Assembly: GCA_029573365.1 (NCBI GenBank)
Contig: JAKQGD010000454.1
Coordinates: 1 to 14,890 of the forward strand
Origin: Bacteroidota bacterium
GTDB lineage: Bacteria > Bacteroidota > Bacteroidia > Chitinophagales > Saprospiraceae
Length of the DNA: 14,890 nucleotides
Reading direction: 5' to 3'
Shown: piece after piece, positions 1 through 7,908 of the stretch
Position numbering within the stretch: the stretch's first letter is position 1
Layout of the letters: every line of letters begins with the position of its first letter
Notes under the pieces: generated by a model
Databases searched by the model: none
The model's input: only the letters and a program-made list of their open reading frames with translations
Told to the model about the DNA's origin: nothing
Position numbers and translations under genes: made by a program

Positions 1-946
1 GCGTAATTTCCACGGCATCGAGCACATTGGCCGTTTCTGCTATGATGATATTAACCGCTCCGGCTTTTTCTATAAGTACGGTATCAGGGTCATACCCCAC
101 ATAGGTAACCACCAGGTAATTTGATTTTGGAGTCAGTGGCAACCTAAACTTGCCGTCAATGTCAGAGATGGTTCCAATCTGTGTTGCTGCCCAGCGTATG
201 GTGGCTCCTACCAACGGTACAAGCTTCCCTTTGACATCTTTTTCGAAAACAGTACCGTCAAGAGATTTGCTTTTTTCAAGGGCACTTTCCGGATGCTTTT
301 TATCGCCCCCTTCCCGATAATGACAGCAAGCAGGAAGGTTTTTATATACATCATCGGAAGCCTTAAATCCATCGGCGTCATGACCGGCAGCCAGTATGGC
401 ATCCACAAGCTCTTTTCGGTTAAATAAACCCTGATCAACTTCCAATGTCAGATTATGTGTTTCCAAATCATAATCTGCAAAAACGACGCCTATCACACCA
501 AGGGCAGTATTTTCGATTCTTTCTTCACACATGCCACAAGCACCGGCGACGCCTATCGCTATTTTACCGCCATCATTTGCAGGCGTCACTGCCTGCACTT
601 TCATGACTGGATTTTCTGCAGTCTCTTCCCTGTAATGGCAACACCCGGGCAGATTTTGGTATACTTCGTCGGGGGCCTTAAACCCTTCGGTGTCATGTCC
701 TGCCATAAGCAAGGCGACGATAAGATCGGACTTGTTGAAGTCACGGGTCACCGCTACTGTCAGCTTGTGATCTTCCAGAATATAAGTTGCGGAAGTTACT
801 CCTTTGACTGTTTTTGAAGTGGTTTCAATACGGCTGGTGCACATGTCACACGCTGCTTTAACAGTCAGTGAAATGCTTTGCTGACCGCTGACCCCCACAG
901 ACCACAGGACAAAGAAATATATTATTAATAACAATAATCTGTACAT
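1..946 (-). CDS. TonB-dependent receptor with two N-terminal heavy-metal-associated domains (partial, 3' end outside window)
   Basis: The frame is open from an ATG at 946 to the window edge (315 codons), so only the N-terminal part is seen. Residues 1-21 form a signal peptide (MYRLLLLIIYFFVLW...). Residues about 24-92 and 128-197 are two HMA (ferredoxin-like metal-binding) folds, with CDMC at 33-36 and CGMC at 137-140. Each is followed by a near-identical tail with a GHD-x2-GFKA segment, then VY-x-NLP and CCHYR (102-106 and 207-211). Residues about 229-314 form a carboxypeptidase-D-like regulatory domain (DGTVFEKD, VGATIRWA, SDIDGKFRLP, YVGYDPDTV) ending in NVLDAVEIT, the usual lead-in to a TonB plug. 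By family knowledge such proteins are outer-membrane receptors. A role with copper, mercury or another soft metal is inferred from the CxxC sites. It lies downstream of a Cys-rich secreted protein gene. The plug and barrel themselves are not visible, so a different C-terminal domain remains possible. Confidence 0.8.
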   Translation of the reverse strand, partial: MYRLLLLIIYFFVLWSVGVSGQQSISLTVKAACDMCTSRIETTSKTVKGVTSATYILEDHKLTVAVTRDFNKSDLIVALLMAGHDTEGFKAPDEVYQNLPGCCHYREETAENPVMKVQAVTPANDGGKIAIGVAGACGMCEERIENTALGVIGVVFADYDLETHNLTLEVDQGLFNRKELVDAILAAGHDADGFKASDDVYKNLPACCHYREGGDKKHPESALEKSKSLDGTVFEKDVKGKLVPLVGATIRWAATQIGTISDIDGKFRLPLTPKSNYLVVTYVGYDPDTVLIEKAGAVNIIIAETANVLDAVEIT

Positions 947-970
947 AATATTTGATTTGAATAAGTATTT

Positions 971-994
971 AAAAAAGCTGCGGTTTACCGCAAC
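971..994 (-). terminator. Intrinsic-terminator-like hairpin between the Cys-rich gene and the receptor gene
   Basis: Read on the minus strand, positions 994-988 (GTTGCGG) pair with 983-977 (CCGCAGC) around a TAAA loop. This is a 7-bp stem with one T-G wobble, and six T residues follow at 976-971. It sits 35 bases past the stop of the Cys-rich gene and 25 bases before the receptor ATG, so it may end or attenuate transcription entering the receptor. A second small inverted repeat (TGGGA/TCCCA, about 1003-1020) lies next to it. Confidence 0.5.
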
Positions 995-1028
995 ATGTTA
1001 CTATGGGACACACTTATCCCATAAAATA

Positions 1029-1400
1029 TCAAATCTTATTCTGCGGAGGATAGGAAACGTCCTGATAGAAATCAAAAGAATGTGTAAAAACGGGAATCTG
1101 GTTTCTTTCAATAAACAAATCAAAAAGTGGATTAATGTTAGATGACAAATGTTCGGTTACAAACACTTTAATGCAGCAAAAACACTTGCATCCCTGGTCG
1201 CAGCATCCTTTTTTTTCATGGTTATCTTTGGCTTTGTTTTTTTCTTTGCTGCAACAGTTTTTAGTTTCTGCATGGCAACTATTTTTTTCGACACCATAAC
1301 CGGATAAAGTTTTGTGCACTGTGGTTTGCAGATGCGGACCACAGACAGCCAAAGACTGGCTGAAAATTACAAAGGACAATATAAATGCTAACAACCTCAT
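1029..1400 (-). CDS. Small secreted Cys-rich protein, putative metal binding
   Basis: A 123-residue protein with an N-terminal signal peptide (about 1-18, MRLLAFILSFVIFSQSLA) and ten cysteines at 20, 42, 49, 50, 66, 67, 71, 73, 75 and 76. Nine follow the cleavage region, mostly as CC pairs in a Lys-rich hydrophilic stretch (GCCDQGCKCFCC). The C-terminus has aromatic and Pro residues (SYPPQNKI). Small secreted Cys-rich proteins of this style are often found next to metal-related genes in Bacteroidota, but I cannot name a characterised family. Its position just upstream of an HMA-bearing receptor on the same strand suggests it binds or delivers a soft metal in the periplasm; that is inference. 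C20 is preceded by LAV, a poor lipobox, so I do not call it a lipoprotein. The ATG at 1400 is the only start that keeps the signal peptide. Confidence 0.75.
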   Translation of the reverse strand: MRLLAFILSFVIFSQSLAVCGPHLQTTVHKTLSGYGVEKNSCHAETKNCCSKEKNKAKDNHEKKGCCDQGCKCFCCIKVFVTEHLSSNINPLFDLFIERNQIPVFTHSFDFYQDVSYPPQNKI

Positions 1401-1410
1401 TATGAAGGCA

Positions 1411-1441
1411 CAAAGGTACAGAATAATTCAATACAAGTCAA
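1411..1441 (-). promoter_or_regulatory. Bacteroidota-type promoter for the Cys-rich gene
   Basis: On the minus strand, TTG at 1441-1439 is followed after 20 bases by TACCTTTG at 1418-1411. This matches the phylum consensus TTG-N19-21-TAnnTTTG. The predicted transcription start, about 1404-1406, is only around five bases before the ATG at 1400, so the mRNA would be nearly leaderless. Confidence 0.65.
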
Positions 1442-1490
1442 CCCCCGCAATCACTAGCCGGGAGAAGGTTAATACTTCGCACTTTTAATG

Positions 1491-1498
1491 TATTTTTG
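1491..1498 (+). promoter_or_regulatory. Possible -7 box for the hflX operon
   Basis: TATTTTTG matches TAnnTTTG and ends 22 bases before the hflX ATG. The -33 region (GTTA near 1468-1471) is only a weak match, so this is a moderate-to-weak call. It is divergent from the promoter of the Cys-rich gene. Confidence 0.3.
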
Positions 1499-1520
1499 AG
1501 GCTTAGGAAATCTGTTAACC

Positions 1521-2733
1521 ATGTCTGATGCCTGGAAGGTAGGGAAAGAAGGTAAAAAAGGGATAGCCAAATCCACGGAATATTGTGTCCTTGTTGGGGT
1601 CATCACCAAAGACATGGAAGAAAAGCAGGTGATGGAGTACCTGGAAGAGCTCGAGTTTCTGGCAACAACTGCGGGGGCCGAGACAAAGAAGGTTTTTACA
1701 CAGAAAATTCCGCACCCCAATGTCAAGTCATTTGTTGGGTCTGGCAAGCTTGAAGAAATTAAGGAATACATAGATAGGGACGAGGATATTTCACTGGTTA
1801 TTTTTGACGATGACCTTACAGGCAAACAAAATAGTTTTCTGGAGGAGTACCTCAAGGTCAAGATAGTCGATCGAAGCACGCTCATTCTGGACATATTTGC
1901 TGAAAGGGCTCAGACCGCTCAATCAAAAACCCAGGTAGAACTGGCTCAGATGCAGTATCTGTTGCCGAGGCTCAGGGGCTTGTGGACCCACCTGGAAAGA
2001 CAGAGGGGAGGTATAGGTATGAGGGGCCCCGGGGAGATGGAGATTGAAACAGACCGAAGAATCGTAAGGGATAAAATCTCGCTGCTTAAAAAGAAGCTCG
2101 AAAAAATAGATCAACAGGCACAAACTCAGCGTAAAAACAGGGGAGAGCTGATTCGGGTAGCTCTGGTGGGATATACCAATGTAGGCAAATCCACTCTGAT
2201 GAACCTGCTCAGCAAGTCTGACGTATTTGCCGAAAACAAACTTTTTGCCACCCTCGACACCACGGTAAGAAAGGTAGTATGGGAGGCCATGCCTTTTTTG
2301 TTGTCAGATACTGTAGGTTTTATCCGCAAGTTGCCACATCACCTGATCGAAAGTTTTAAATACACTGGATGAAGTGAGGGAAAGCGACATCCTGGTGCAC
2401 GTCGTCGATATTTCTCATCCACAGCATGAGGATCAAATCAGGACTGTGCAAAACACCCTCAATGAACTCGGAGCCGGAGACAGGACCACACTCATGGTTT
2501 TCAATAAAGCAGATCTTTACAGGCAAAAATATTTTGATGATTTCCTTGATGCCGGTACCAAGGCGGAAATTATGCAGGAGATCAAGGATAAATTCAGCAA
2601 CGAATACAATTACCCCAATGTCCTGATTTCGGCAACAGAAAAAGAAAATATTGATGAGCTAAAGGATACGCTTAAGGAGATGATTAAAAGGGAATATAAT
2701 GTGAGGTATCCTTTTCAGTCAAAAAGCTGGTAA
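1521..2733 (+). pseudogene. hflX: GTPase HflX, split by a frameshift near 2366
   Basis: HflX is a ribosome-associated GTPase that splits stalled or heat-damaged ribosomes. The first frame (1521-2372, 283 residues) holds the HflX N-terminal domain, the coiled region with GGIGMRGPGE (163-172), the G1 loop GYTNVGKS (217-224), the G2 region near 242-248 and G3 DTVGF (263-267). It stops after ESFKYTG. The second frame, visible from codon 2374, continues exactly where the family does (VRESDILVHVVDISHPQ) and carries G4 NKAD and the G5-like ISAT, ending at 2733. The family normally reads ESFK-x-TLDEVRE here. The observed bases ACTGGATGAA fit loss of two bases (CT) from ACTCTGGATGAA. As written, neither half is a complete GTPase. 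It could be real gene loss or a sequencing or assembly indel; both halves otherwise look intact, which favours an error or a very recent mutation. The aminopeptidase gene follows 9 bases later. Confidence 0.88.
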
Positions 2734-2742
2734 AAAAGGTAT

Positions 2743-3840
2743 ATGGATGACATGTTTAAAAAATATGCCAGACTCCTTGTACACTACTGTCTGGAAATTA
2801 AGTCTGGAGACAAGCTTTATATAAGCACCACAACACTGGCAGAGCCTTTGCTACGCGAAGTGTACAGGGAAGCTGTAAATGTGGGGGCTCTGGTAGAGTA
2901 TCAGATGTCTTTCAGAGAACAAAACAGAATATTTTTGGCTGAAGCCAACGATCAGCAACTGGACTACGTAAACCCGTCCTATCTCGAGATGATGAGGTCA
3001 TATGATGCCTATCTTGTCATCCGAGCTCCATTTAATCTGAGAGAGGACCAGAATGCTGATGGAGCAAAATCAGCACGGAGGCAAAAAGCCCTGCATGAAG
3101 TAAACAGAATATATGCTGAAAGGATCGGCGACAGGAGTCTGAAGAGATGTCTCTGCCAGTTTCCAACGCTGGCATCGGCTCAGGAAGCCGGGATGAGTCT
3201 GGAGGAATACGAAGATTTTGTCTTTAAGGCCTGCCATCTCAGTGCCTTGGATCCTGCTGCAGAGTGGCTGGAAGTAAGAAAAAGTCAACAGGGCATAGTG
3301 GATTATCTAAACCAGAGTGACCGCATCCGGTATAAAAATCAAAGAACAGACATAGAGTTTAGTGTCAAGGGCAGAACCTGGATAAACTCGGATGGCCGTG
3401 CCAATATGCCTAGTGGAGAAGTATTTACAGGACCCATAGAAGACACTGTCGAAGGGTATATATATTTTAACTATCCTACCGTATTTATGGGCCACGATGT
3501 GGAAGGCATCACACTTCATGTCAGCAAAGGCGAGGTTGTCAGTTGGGAAGCCGAAAAAGGAAAGGAGTTTTTGGACGAAATTTTCCGGATACCGGGAGCC
3601 AGGTATTTTGGCGAAGTAGCCATAGGTACCAATTACAACATACAACGGATGACAAAAAACATCCTTTTTGACGAAAAGATCGGCGGCTCAGTGCATATGG
3701 CCATAGGTCAGTCGTATGTGCAGACAGGCGGTAAAAACCAGTCTGCCATACACTGGGACATGATCACGGATATGAAATCCGGAGGAAGGATATTTGCCGA
3801 CGGCAACCTTATTTATGAAGACGGACGTTTCCTTATTTGA
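2743..3840 (+). CDS. M29-family metallo-aminopeptidase (thermophilic aminopeptidase/AmpS-like)
   Basis: A 365-residue cytosolic exopeptidase of the M29 family, which uses two metal ions to remove N-terminal residues from peptides. The co-catalytic ligands are recognisable: E226 in GEVFTGP, E291 in EVAIG, H318 in GGSVHMAIG, and H337 and D339 in IHWDM. The conserved tyrosine Y325 in GQSYVQTGG is also present. Length is slightly under the roughly 370-410 residues of typical members, and the N-terminal alpha/beta domain appears complete (YARLLVHYCLEIKSGDKLYI). The ATG at 2743 lies three bases after an AAAAAAGG stretch; the ATG at 2752 (MFKKYARLL) is an alternative start. It sits 9 bases after hflX and 23 bases before the MATE gene, so the three are probably one transcript. 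It probably recycles peptides, but no substrate can be read from the sequence. Confidence 0.92.
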   Translation: MDDMFKKYARLLVHYCLEIKSGDKLYISTTTLAEPLLREVYREAVNVGALVEYQMSFREQNRIFLAEANDQQLDYVNPSYLEMMRSYDAYLVIRAPFNLREDQNADGAKSARRQKALHEVNRIYAERIGDRSLKRCLCQFPTLASAQEAGMSLEEYEDFVFKACHLSALDPAAEWLEVRKSQQGIVDYLNQSDRIRYKNQRTDIEFSVKGRTWINSDGRANMPSGEVFTGPIEDTVEGYIYFNYPTVFMGHDVEGITLHVSKGEVVSWEAEKGKEFLDEIFRIPGARYFGEVAIGTNYNIQRMTKNILFDEKIGGSVHMAIGQSYVQTGGKNQSAIHWDMITDMKSGGRIFADGNLIYEDGRFLI

Positions 3841-3863
3841 AATCAAGTAGAAAGTAATCAGCC

Positions 3864-5267
3864 GTGACAGAAAGCAAACTTAGCAGATACTGGTCACTTA
3901 TCTTGGCCTCGCTCAAAGGCGAAGAAAGAGACTACACTGAAGGTAGCATAAGGACAGCCATTTTTTTGCTTGCTATTCCTATGATTCTGGAGCTGGGCCT
4001 GGAGAGTGTATTTGCCATTGTTGACATCTTTTTTGTAGGTAAGCTGGGTAGCCACGCCATAGCTATAGTGGGATTTACAGAATCCATGATTACCATAATT
4101 TATTCTGTAGCCATAGGATTGTCTACTGCAGCCACAGCCATAGTAGCCCGCCGTGTCGGCGAAAAACAAGTACAGGAAGCATCAATGGCTGCAGCACAAT
4201 CACTGGTGATAGGTGCGATTATCTCGGTGGTTTTTGGGGTGCTGGGATGGATTTTTGCATCAGACCTGCTTAGGTTTATGGGTGCATCAGAAGAGGTAGT
4301 CGCGTATGGCACGCCGTTTACATCGATTATGTTTGCCTTTAATTTTGTTATCGTCTTCCTCTTTCTGATTAACGGCATATTCAGAGGTGCGGGCAATGCT
4401 GCCCTGGCCATGAGAAGTTTGTGGATTGCTTCACTGATTAATATATTCCTGGATCCAATCCTGATTTATGGCATAGGGTCTTGGCAGGGCTGGGGCATCG
4501 AAGGAGCCGCTATAGCCACTTGTATAGGCCGGGGCACAGGCGTTCTTTATCAGGTGTATCATCTTTTCCGCGGCAGCGGTCTCATCAAGATCAGAATGTC
4601 CGACATAGTTCCCAACATTAGGGTTATAGGCCATATACTTGACTTGGCCTGGCCTGCCACCTTTCAGTTTATTATCGCATCAGGCAGCTGGATTATCCTG
4701 ACCAGGCTGGTGGCAGAAACAGGAGGCACCGATGCGTCTGCCGGCTATCAGCTCGCCATTAGAAATGTGGTCTTTTTTATCCTGCCGGCCTGGGGTCTCA
4801 GCAATGCCGCTGCTACCTTGACAGGCCAGAATCTGGGTGCCTGCAAGCCTGACCGTGCCGAAAAAAGTGTTCTCCTCGCCACACGGTACAACGCTGTTTT
4901 TATGGCATTTGTAAGTCTTCTTTTTATCTTTTTTTCGCCAGCCATACTTTCATTTTTTACGGCCGAAGGCAAGGTGTACGAAATCGGTATTCTCGCCCTC
5001 AAAGTCATAGGGTCAGGATTTATTTTTTACGGTATTGGCATGGTGATGATTCAGGCTTTAAATGGTGCCGGGGATACTAAAACACCTACCTTGATTAATT
5101 TTGCCGGGTTCTGGCTCTTTCAGGTTCCACTTGCTTATTGTATTAGCAGATATACTAATTTTGGACTGACAGGCATATTTGCTGCTGTGCCCATCGCAGA
5201 AACATTGATAGCCGTTGCCGCCTGGTATTACTTCAAGAAGGGCAAGTGGAAAAAAGTAGAAGTCTGA
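3864..5267 (+). CDS. MATE family multidrug/cation efflux transporter
   Basis: A 467-residue integral membrane protein with about 12 predicted transmembrane helices arranged as two similar halves, the MATE (NorM/DinF) architecture. Recognisable parts are the N-terminal IPMILELGLESVFAIVDIFFVGKLG, split over the first two helices, the loop INGIFRGAGNAALAM, the mid-protein ASLINIFLDPILIYG, and the second-half counterpart IQALNGAGDTKTPT. MATE proteins export cationic drugs or metabolites in exchange for Na+ or H+ across the inner membrane. The start is GTG at 3864: an in-frame TAA at 3855-3857 rules out any earlier start, and the next Met lies inside the first helix. A charged leader (KGEERDYTEGSIRTA) precedes helix 1. 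It is the last gene of the run that begins with hflX. The substrate cannot be inferred. Confidence 0.93.
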   Translation: MTESKLSRYWSLILASLKGEERDYTEGSIRTAIFLLAIPMILELGLESVFAIVDIFFVGKLGSHAIAIVGFTESMITIIYSVAIGLSTAATAIVARRVGEKQVQEASMAAAQSLVIGAIISVVFGVLGWIFASDLLRFMGASEEVVAYGTPFTSIMFAFNFVIVFLFLINGIFRGAGNAALAMRSLWIASLINIFLDPILIYGIGSWQGWGIEGAAIATCIGRGTGVLYQVYHLFRGSGLIKIRMSDIVPNIRVIGHILDLAWPATFQFIIASGSWIILTRLVAETGGTDASAGYQLAIRNVVFFILPAWGLSNAAATLTGQNLGACKPDRAEKSVLLATRYNAVFMAFVSLLFIFFSPAILSFFTAEGKVYEIGILALKVIGSGFIFYGIGMVMIQALNGAGDTKTPTLINFAGFWLFQVPLAYCISRYTNFGLTGIFAAVPIAETLIAVAAWYYFKKGKWKKVEV

Positions 5268-5289
5268 TGACTAAAATTGGACGAAATCC

Positions 5290-5322
5290 CTAAAGAACCG
5301 GGTTTTTTAGCGGCTTTAGCCG
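5290..5322. terminator. Candidate bidirectional terminator between convergent MATE and DUF4290 genes
   Basis: Two overlapping hairpins are possible. CTAAAG (5290-5295) plus CCG (5298-5300) can pair with CGG (5311-5313) plus CTTTAG (5314-5319), around a GGTTTTTTAG loop. Alternatively, CGGCT/AGCCG at 5311-5322 forms a compact stem, with a T-run at 5333-5339 on the plus side. The only intergenic space between the two convergent genes is 5268-5329, so a shared terminator is expected here. The exact structure is uncertain. Confidence 0.4.
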
Positions 5323-5329
5323 AATGTTG

Positions 5330-6016
5330 TTATTTTTTTGGTTTGTGTTTGGCTTTGGGTTGTTGGGGCCTGTTGGGTTGCTGCGAAACAGGTTTGTTTT
5401 GTTTTTTACTAACCTTAAATGTATTGACGCTGGCATTGGGCTGATTGGTCTTTGTTACTACCTGTATGGTGTGGTCCTCATCTACCGAAAGTTTATTTGC
5501 TGACATAACGCCCAGGTCGCTGATTATGATGTCATCACTTACGAAGTGCTCCTTGTTCCAGGTTCTATACGAAAGCTTCATGTAGGACAGGATGGTTTCC
5601 ACAAATCCTTTTCTGATAGGACCGTCTTCCATTTTAAGTGCCTTGTCTATCATCTCCCGGATATTGTAACCATAGTGTCTCCAGTTAAATTCGTGCTGAG
5701 GATAGGGCACTTTTGAGGGCTTGAAAGTGATGTCTTCTTCCCTGGGGTCTGCTTCCAGAGGATGGTCTACATCCAGGTCATAATCCGCCATTTTAAATAC
5801 GTGTCTCCACAGTTTCTGCTTGTATTCCAGGACGTTTTTGGTTTGTGGATTGAGCTGATTGATCATTTCCACAATAGTCTCAACGACCTTTTGACGCTCC
5901 TCTTTGTTTTCAAGTGTCTTGGCATATTCCACCAGTTTTTGAGTGGTGCGGCCATATTCAGAAAACTTGAGTTTGTCTCTTGTGGAATTGTATTCCAGAC
6001 TCAATACTTTTTTCAT
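5330..6016 (-). CDS. DUF4290 family protein
   Basis: A 228-residue soluble protein recognisable as DUF4290, a Bacteroidota-specific family of unknown function. Hallmarks are the start LEYNSTRDKLKFSEYGR, the helix VETIVEMINQLNP, then EYKQKLWRHVFKMADYDLDVDHP (in two stretches), and YGYNIREMIDKAL. No signal peptide or membrane segment is seen. Residues from about 190 form a low-complexity tail rich in Lys, Pro, Gln and Asn (KKQNKPVSQQPNRPQQPK), basic enough to suggest nucleic-acid or polyanion contact, though this is speculative. It is the last gene of the minus-strand operon, 44 bases after glmS. Being next to glmS hints at a link with amino-sugar or envelope metabolism, but no activity can be assigned. 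Confidence 0.85.
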   Translation of the reverse strand: MKKVLSLEYNSTRDKLKFSEYGRTTQKLVEYAKTLENKEERQKVVETIVEMINQLNPQTKNVLEYKQKLWRHVFKMADYDLDVDHPLEADPREEDITFKPSKVPYPQHEFNWRHYGYNIREMIDKALKMEDGPIRKGFVETILSYMKLSYRTWNKEHFVSDDIIISDLGVMSANKLSVDEDHTIQVVTKTNQPNASVNTFKVSKKQNKPVSQQPNRPQQPKAKHKPKK

Positions 6017-6060
6017 TGTGATCGGATTTACCTTTAAATAATGAGTTTAAACAATGAATA

Positions 6061-7899
6061 TTATTCTACTGTTACAGACTTTGCCAGATTGCGGGGCTGG
6101 TCCACATCACAACCTCTCATGACGGCAATGTGGTATGCAAGCAGCTGCAATGGTATGACAGACAGAAGTGGTGTCAGCGGCTCCTCTGTTTCAGGGATTT
6201 CTATACAATAGTCTGACATTTCTTTGATCTTTGTGTCACCCTCAGTGACCACCGAGATGACGATGGCTTTTCTGGCTTTTACCTCCTGAATATTACTGAC
6301 AACTTTGTCATAGGCTGACTTGTTGGTCGCAATGATGATCACGGGCATATTTTCGTCAATGAGAGCAATTGGTCCGTGTTTCATTTCTGCAGCCGGATAT
6401 CCCTCGGCATGGATATATGAAATTTCCTTTAGTTTTAGAGCCCCTTCAAGGGCGACGGGAAAATTGTATCCACGTCCCAGGTAGAGGGCATTGGACACAT
6501 TTTTGATTTCACCGGCTATGTACTTGATTTTTTCGTCTTGTTTTAGCACCTTGGTTACCTTATCGGGAATGCTTTCCATGGCATACGCCAGTTGTATAAA
6601 ATAGTCTTCGGAAATGGTGCCCCTTCTGTGACCCAGGTTGAGGGCCATGAGAGTGAGTATGGTAAGCTGGCTGGTAAATGCCTTTGTTGAAGCTACACCT
6701 ATCTCTGGCCCGGCGTGTGTATATGAGCCGCAGTGCGTGACCCTGGCTATGGATGAGCCCACCACATTGACAATGCCGTAGACAAGGGCACCTTTTTCCT
6801 TGGCCAGTTCTAAGGCAGCCAGTGTGTCTGCTGTTTCTCCTGACTGGGAGATTGCTATGACCACGTCATCAGAGGAGATGATAGGGTTTCTGTATCTCAA
6901 CTCTGAGGCGTACTCTACTTCCACAGGAATTCTTGCCAGTTCTTCTATCAGATACTCTGCTACCAGTGCTGAGTGCCAGGATGTGCCGCATGCTGCAAAA
7001 ATGATTCTTTTGGCACTCATGATGCGGGTGATATACTGCTGCATACCTCCCACGAGCACCCAGCCGTCGTGTGCATTGATGCGTCCACGCATACTTTCAC
7101 CTATGGTGACTGGCTGCTGGTAGATTTCCTTGAGCATATAGTGGTCGTACCCTTCCTTTTCGAGTTCTTCCAACTTCAGGTCAAGCTCAAGCACTTCGGG
7201 CCTTTGCACTTCGTTGTTCAGGTTTATGATTTCGTAAGATCCGTTTTTATGGATGGTGACGATTTCTTCGTCATTGAGGTAGATGACCTTGTTGGTATAT
7301 TTTATAATGGGCGAAGCATCGGACGCCAGAAAGTACTCGTCATTGCCCAGACCCATAACAAGAGGGCTGGATTTCCTGGCCCCTACTATGACATCAGGAT
7401 TTTGCTGGTCTATGACTACTATGGCATAAGCTCCAACTACCTTCTCCAGAGCCCTTCTTACGGCCTGGCTAAGGCTGAGATTTTCCCTTTCCTGGTAAGC
7501 TTCTATGAGGTGCACAAGCACTTCGGTATCGGTTTCGCTTATAAAGGTATGGCCGATGTCCTGCAGTGCTTTTTTAAGTGTGGCGTAGTTTTCTATGATT
7601 CCATTGTGTATAAGAGCCAGTCTTCCGTTTCCGGAAAGGTGAGGATGGGCGTTTATATCATCAGGCTTGCCGTGGGTAGCCCACCTTGTATGACCTATAC
7701 CTATATCGCCTCTTATGTCAGTATCTTTGGCTGCAGCCTCCAGTTCAGAAACCTTGCCTTTCTTCTTTACTGTAGTGATTTTGCCATTGAGGACGGAGAT
7801 TCCGGCACTGTCATAGCCTCTGTATTCGAGTCGCTTAAGTCCCTCAATGACTATGGGATATGCCTGCTGGGTGCCAATATATGCAACTATGCCACACAT
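6061..7899 (-). CDS. glmS: Glutamine--fructose-6-phosphate aminotransferase (isomerizing)
   Basis: A 612-residue cytosolic enzyme that makes glucosamine-6-phosphate from fructose-6-phosphate and glutamine, the first committed step to UDP-GlcNAc for peptidoglycan and lipid A. The glutaminase (Ntn) domain starts with the nucleophile Cys2 (MCGIVAYIG) and includes GHTRWATHGKP (69-79) and HNG (98-100). Two SIS sugar-isomerase domains follow, with CGTS (304-307), SQSGET (351-356), STKAFT (404-409) and EGYPAAEMKHGP (499-510). The C-terminus is the canonical DQPRNLAKSVTVE. Length and motifs are typical, and all key residues I can recognise are present. It lies 9 bases after the DUF4270 gene and 44 bases before DUF4290, so it is probably translated from a shared mRNA. 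I see no glmS ribozyme: the spacer is too short. Confidence 0.98.
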   Translation of the reverse strand: MCGIVAYIGTQQAYPIVIEGLKRLEYRGYDSAGISVLNGKITTVKKKGKVSELEAAAKDTDIRGDIGIGHTRWATHGKPDDINAHPHLSGNGRLALIHNGIIENYATLKKALQDIGHTFISETDTEVLVHLIEAYQERENLSLSQAVRRALEKVVGAYAIVVIDQQNPDVIVGARKSSPLVMGLGNDEYFLASDASPIIKYTNKVIYLNDEEIVTIHKNGSYEIINLNNEVQRPEVLELDLKLEELEKEGYDHYMLKEIYQQPVTIGESMRGRINAHDGWVLVGGMQQYITRIMSAKRIIFAACGTSWHSALVAEYLIEELARIPVEVEYASELRYRNPIISSDDVVIAISQSGETADTLAALELAKEKGALVYGIVNVVGSSIARVTHCGSYTHAGPEIGVASTKAFTSQLTILTLMALNLGHRRGTISEDYFIQLAYAMESIPDKVTKVLKQDEKIKYIAGEIKNVSNALYLGRGYNFPVALEGALKLKEISYIHAEGYPAAEMKHGPIALIDENMPVIIIATNKSAYDKVVSNIQEVKARKAIVISVVTEGDTKIKEMSDYCIEIPETEEPLTPLLSVIPLQLLAYHIAVMRGCDVDQPRNLAKSVTVE

Positions 7900-7908
7900 G
7901 TGATGATG

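Noticed and set aside
455..817. Plus-strand open frame of 120 codons
   Set aside because: It is antisense to the HMA receptor gene, whose duplicated domains are unambiguous on the minus strand.
957..1145. Plus-strand open frame of 62 codons over the Cys-rich gene
   Set aside because: It overlaps the end of a real minus-strand gene and a terminator-like hairpin, and has no recognisable features.
1029..1400. Lipoprotein call for the Cys-rich protein based on C20
   Set aside because: The residue before the cysteine is Val, which does not fit a lipobox; signal peptidase I cleavage is equally likely.
2355..2380. Programmed +1 frameshift in hflX
   Set aside because: No slippery CUU-UGA-type context is present, hflX is not known to be recoded, and skipping one base would still lose the conserved Leu. 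A two-base deletion or sequence error is simpler.
6017..6060. glmS ribozyme or other cis RNA next to glmS
   Set aside because: The spacers on both sides of glmS are 44 and 9 bases, too short for the ribozyme, and the family is typical of Firmicutes.
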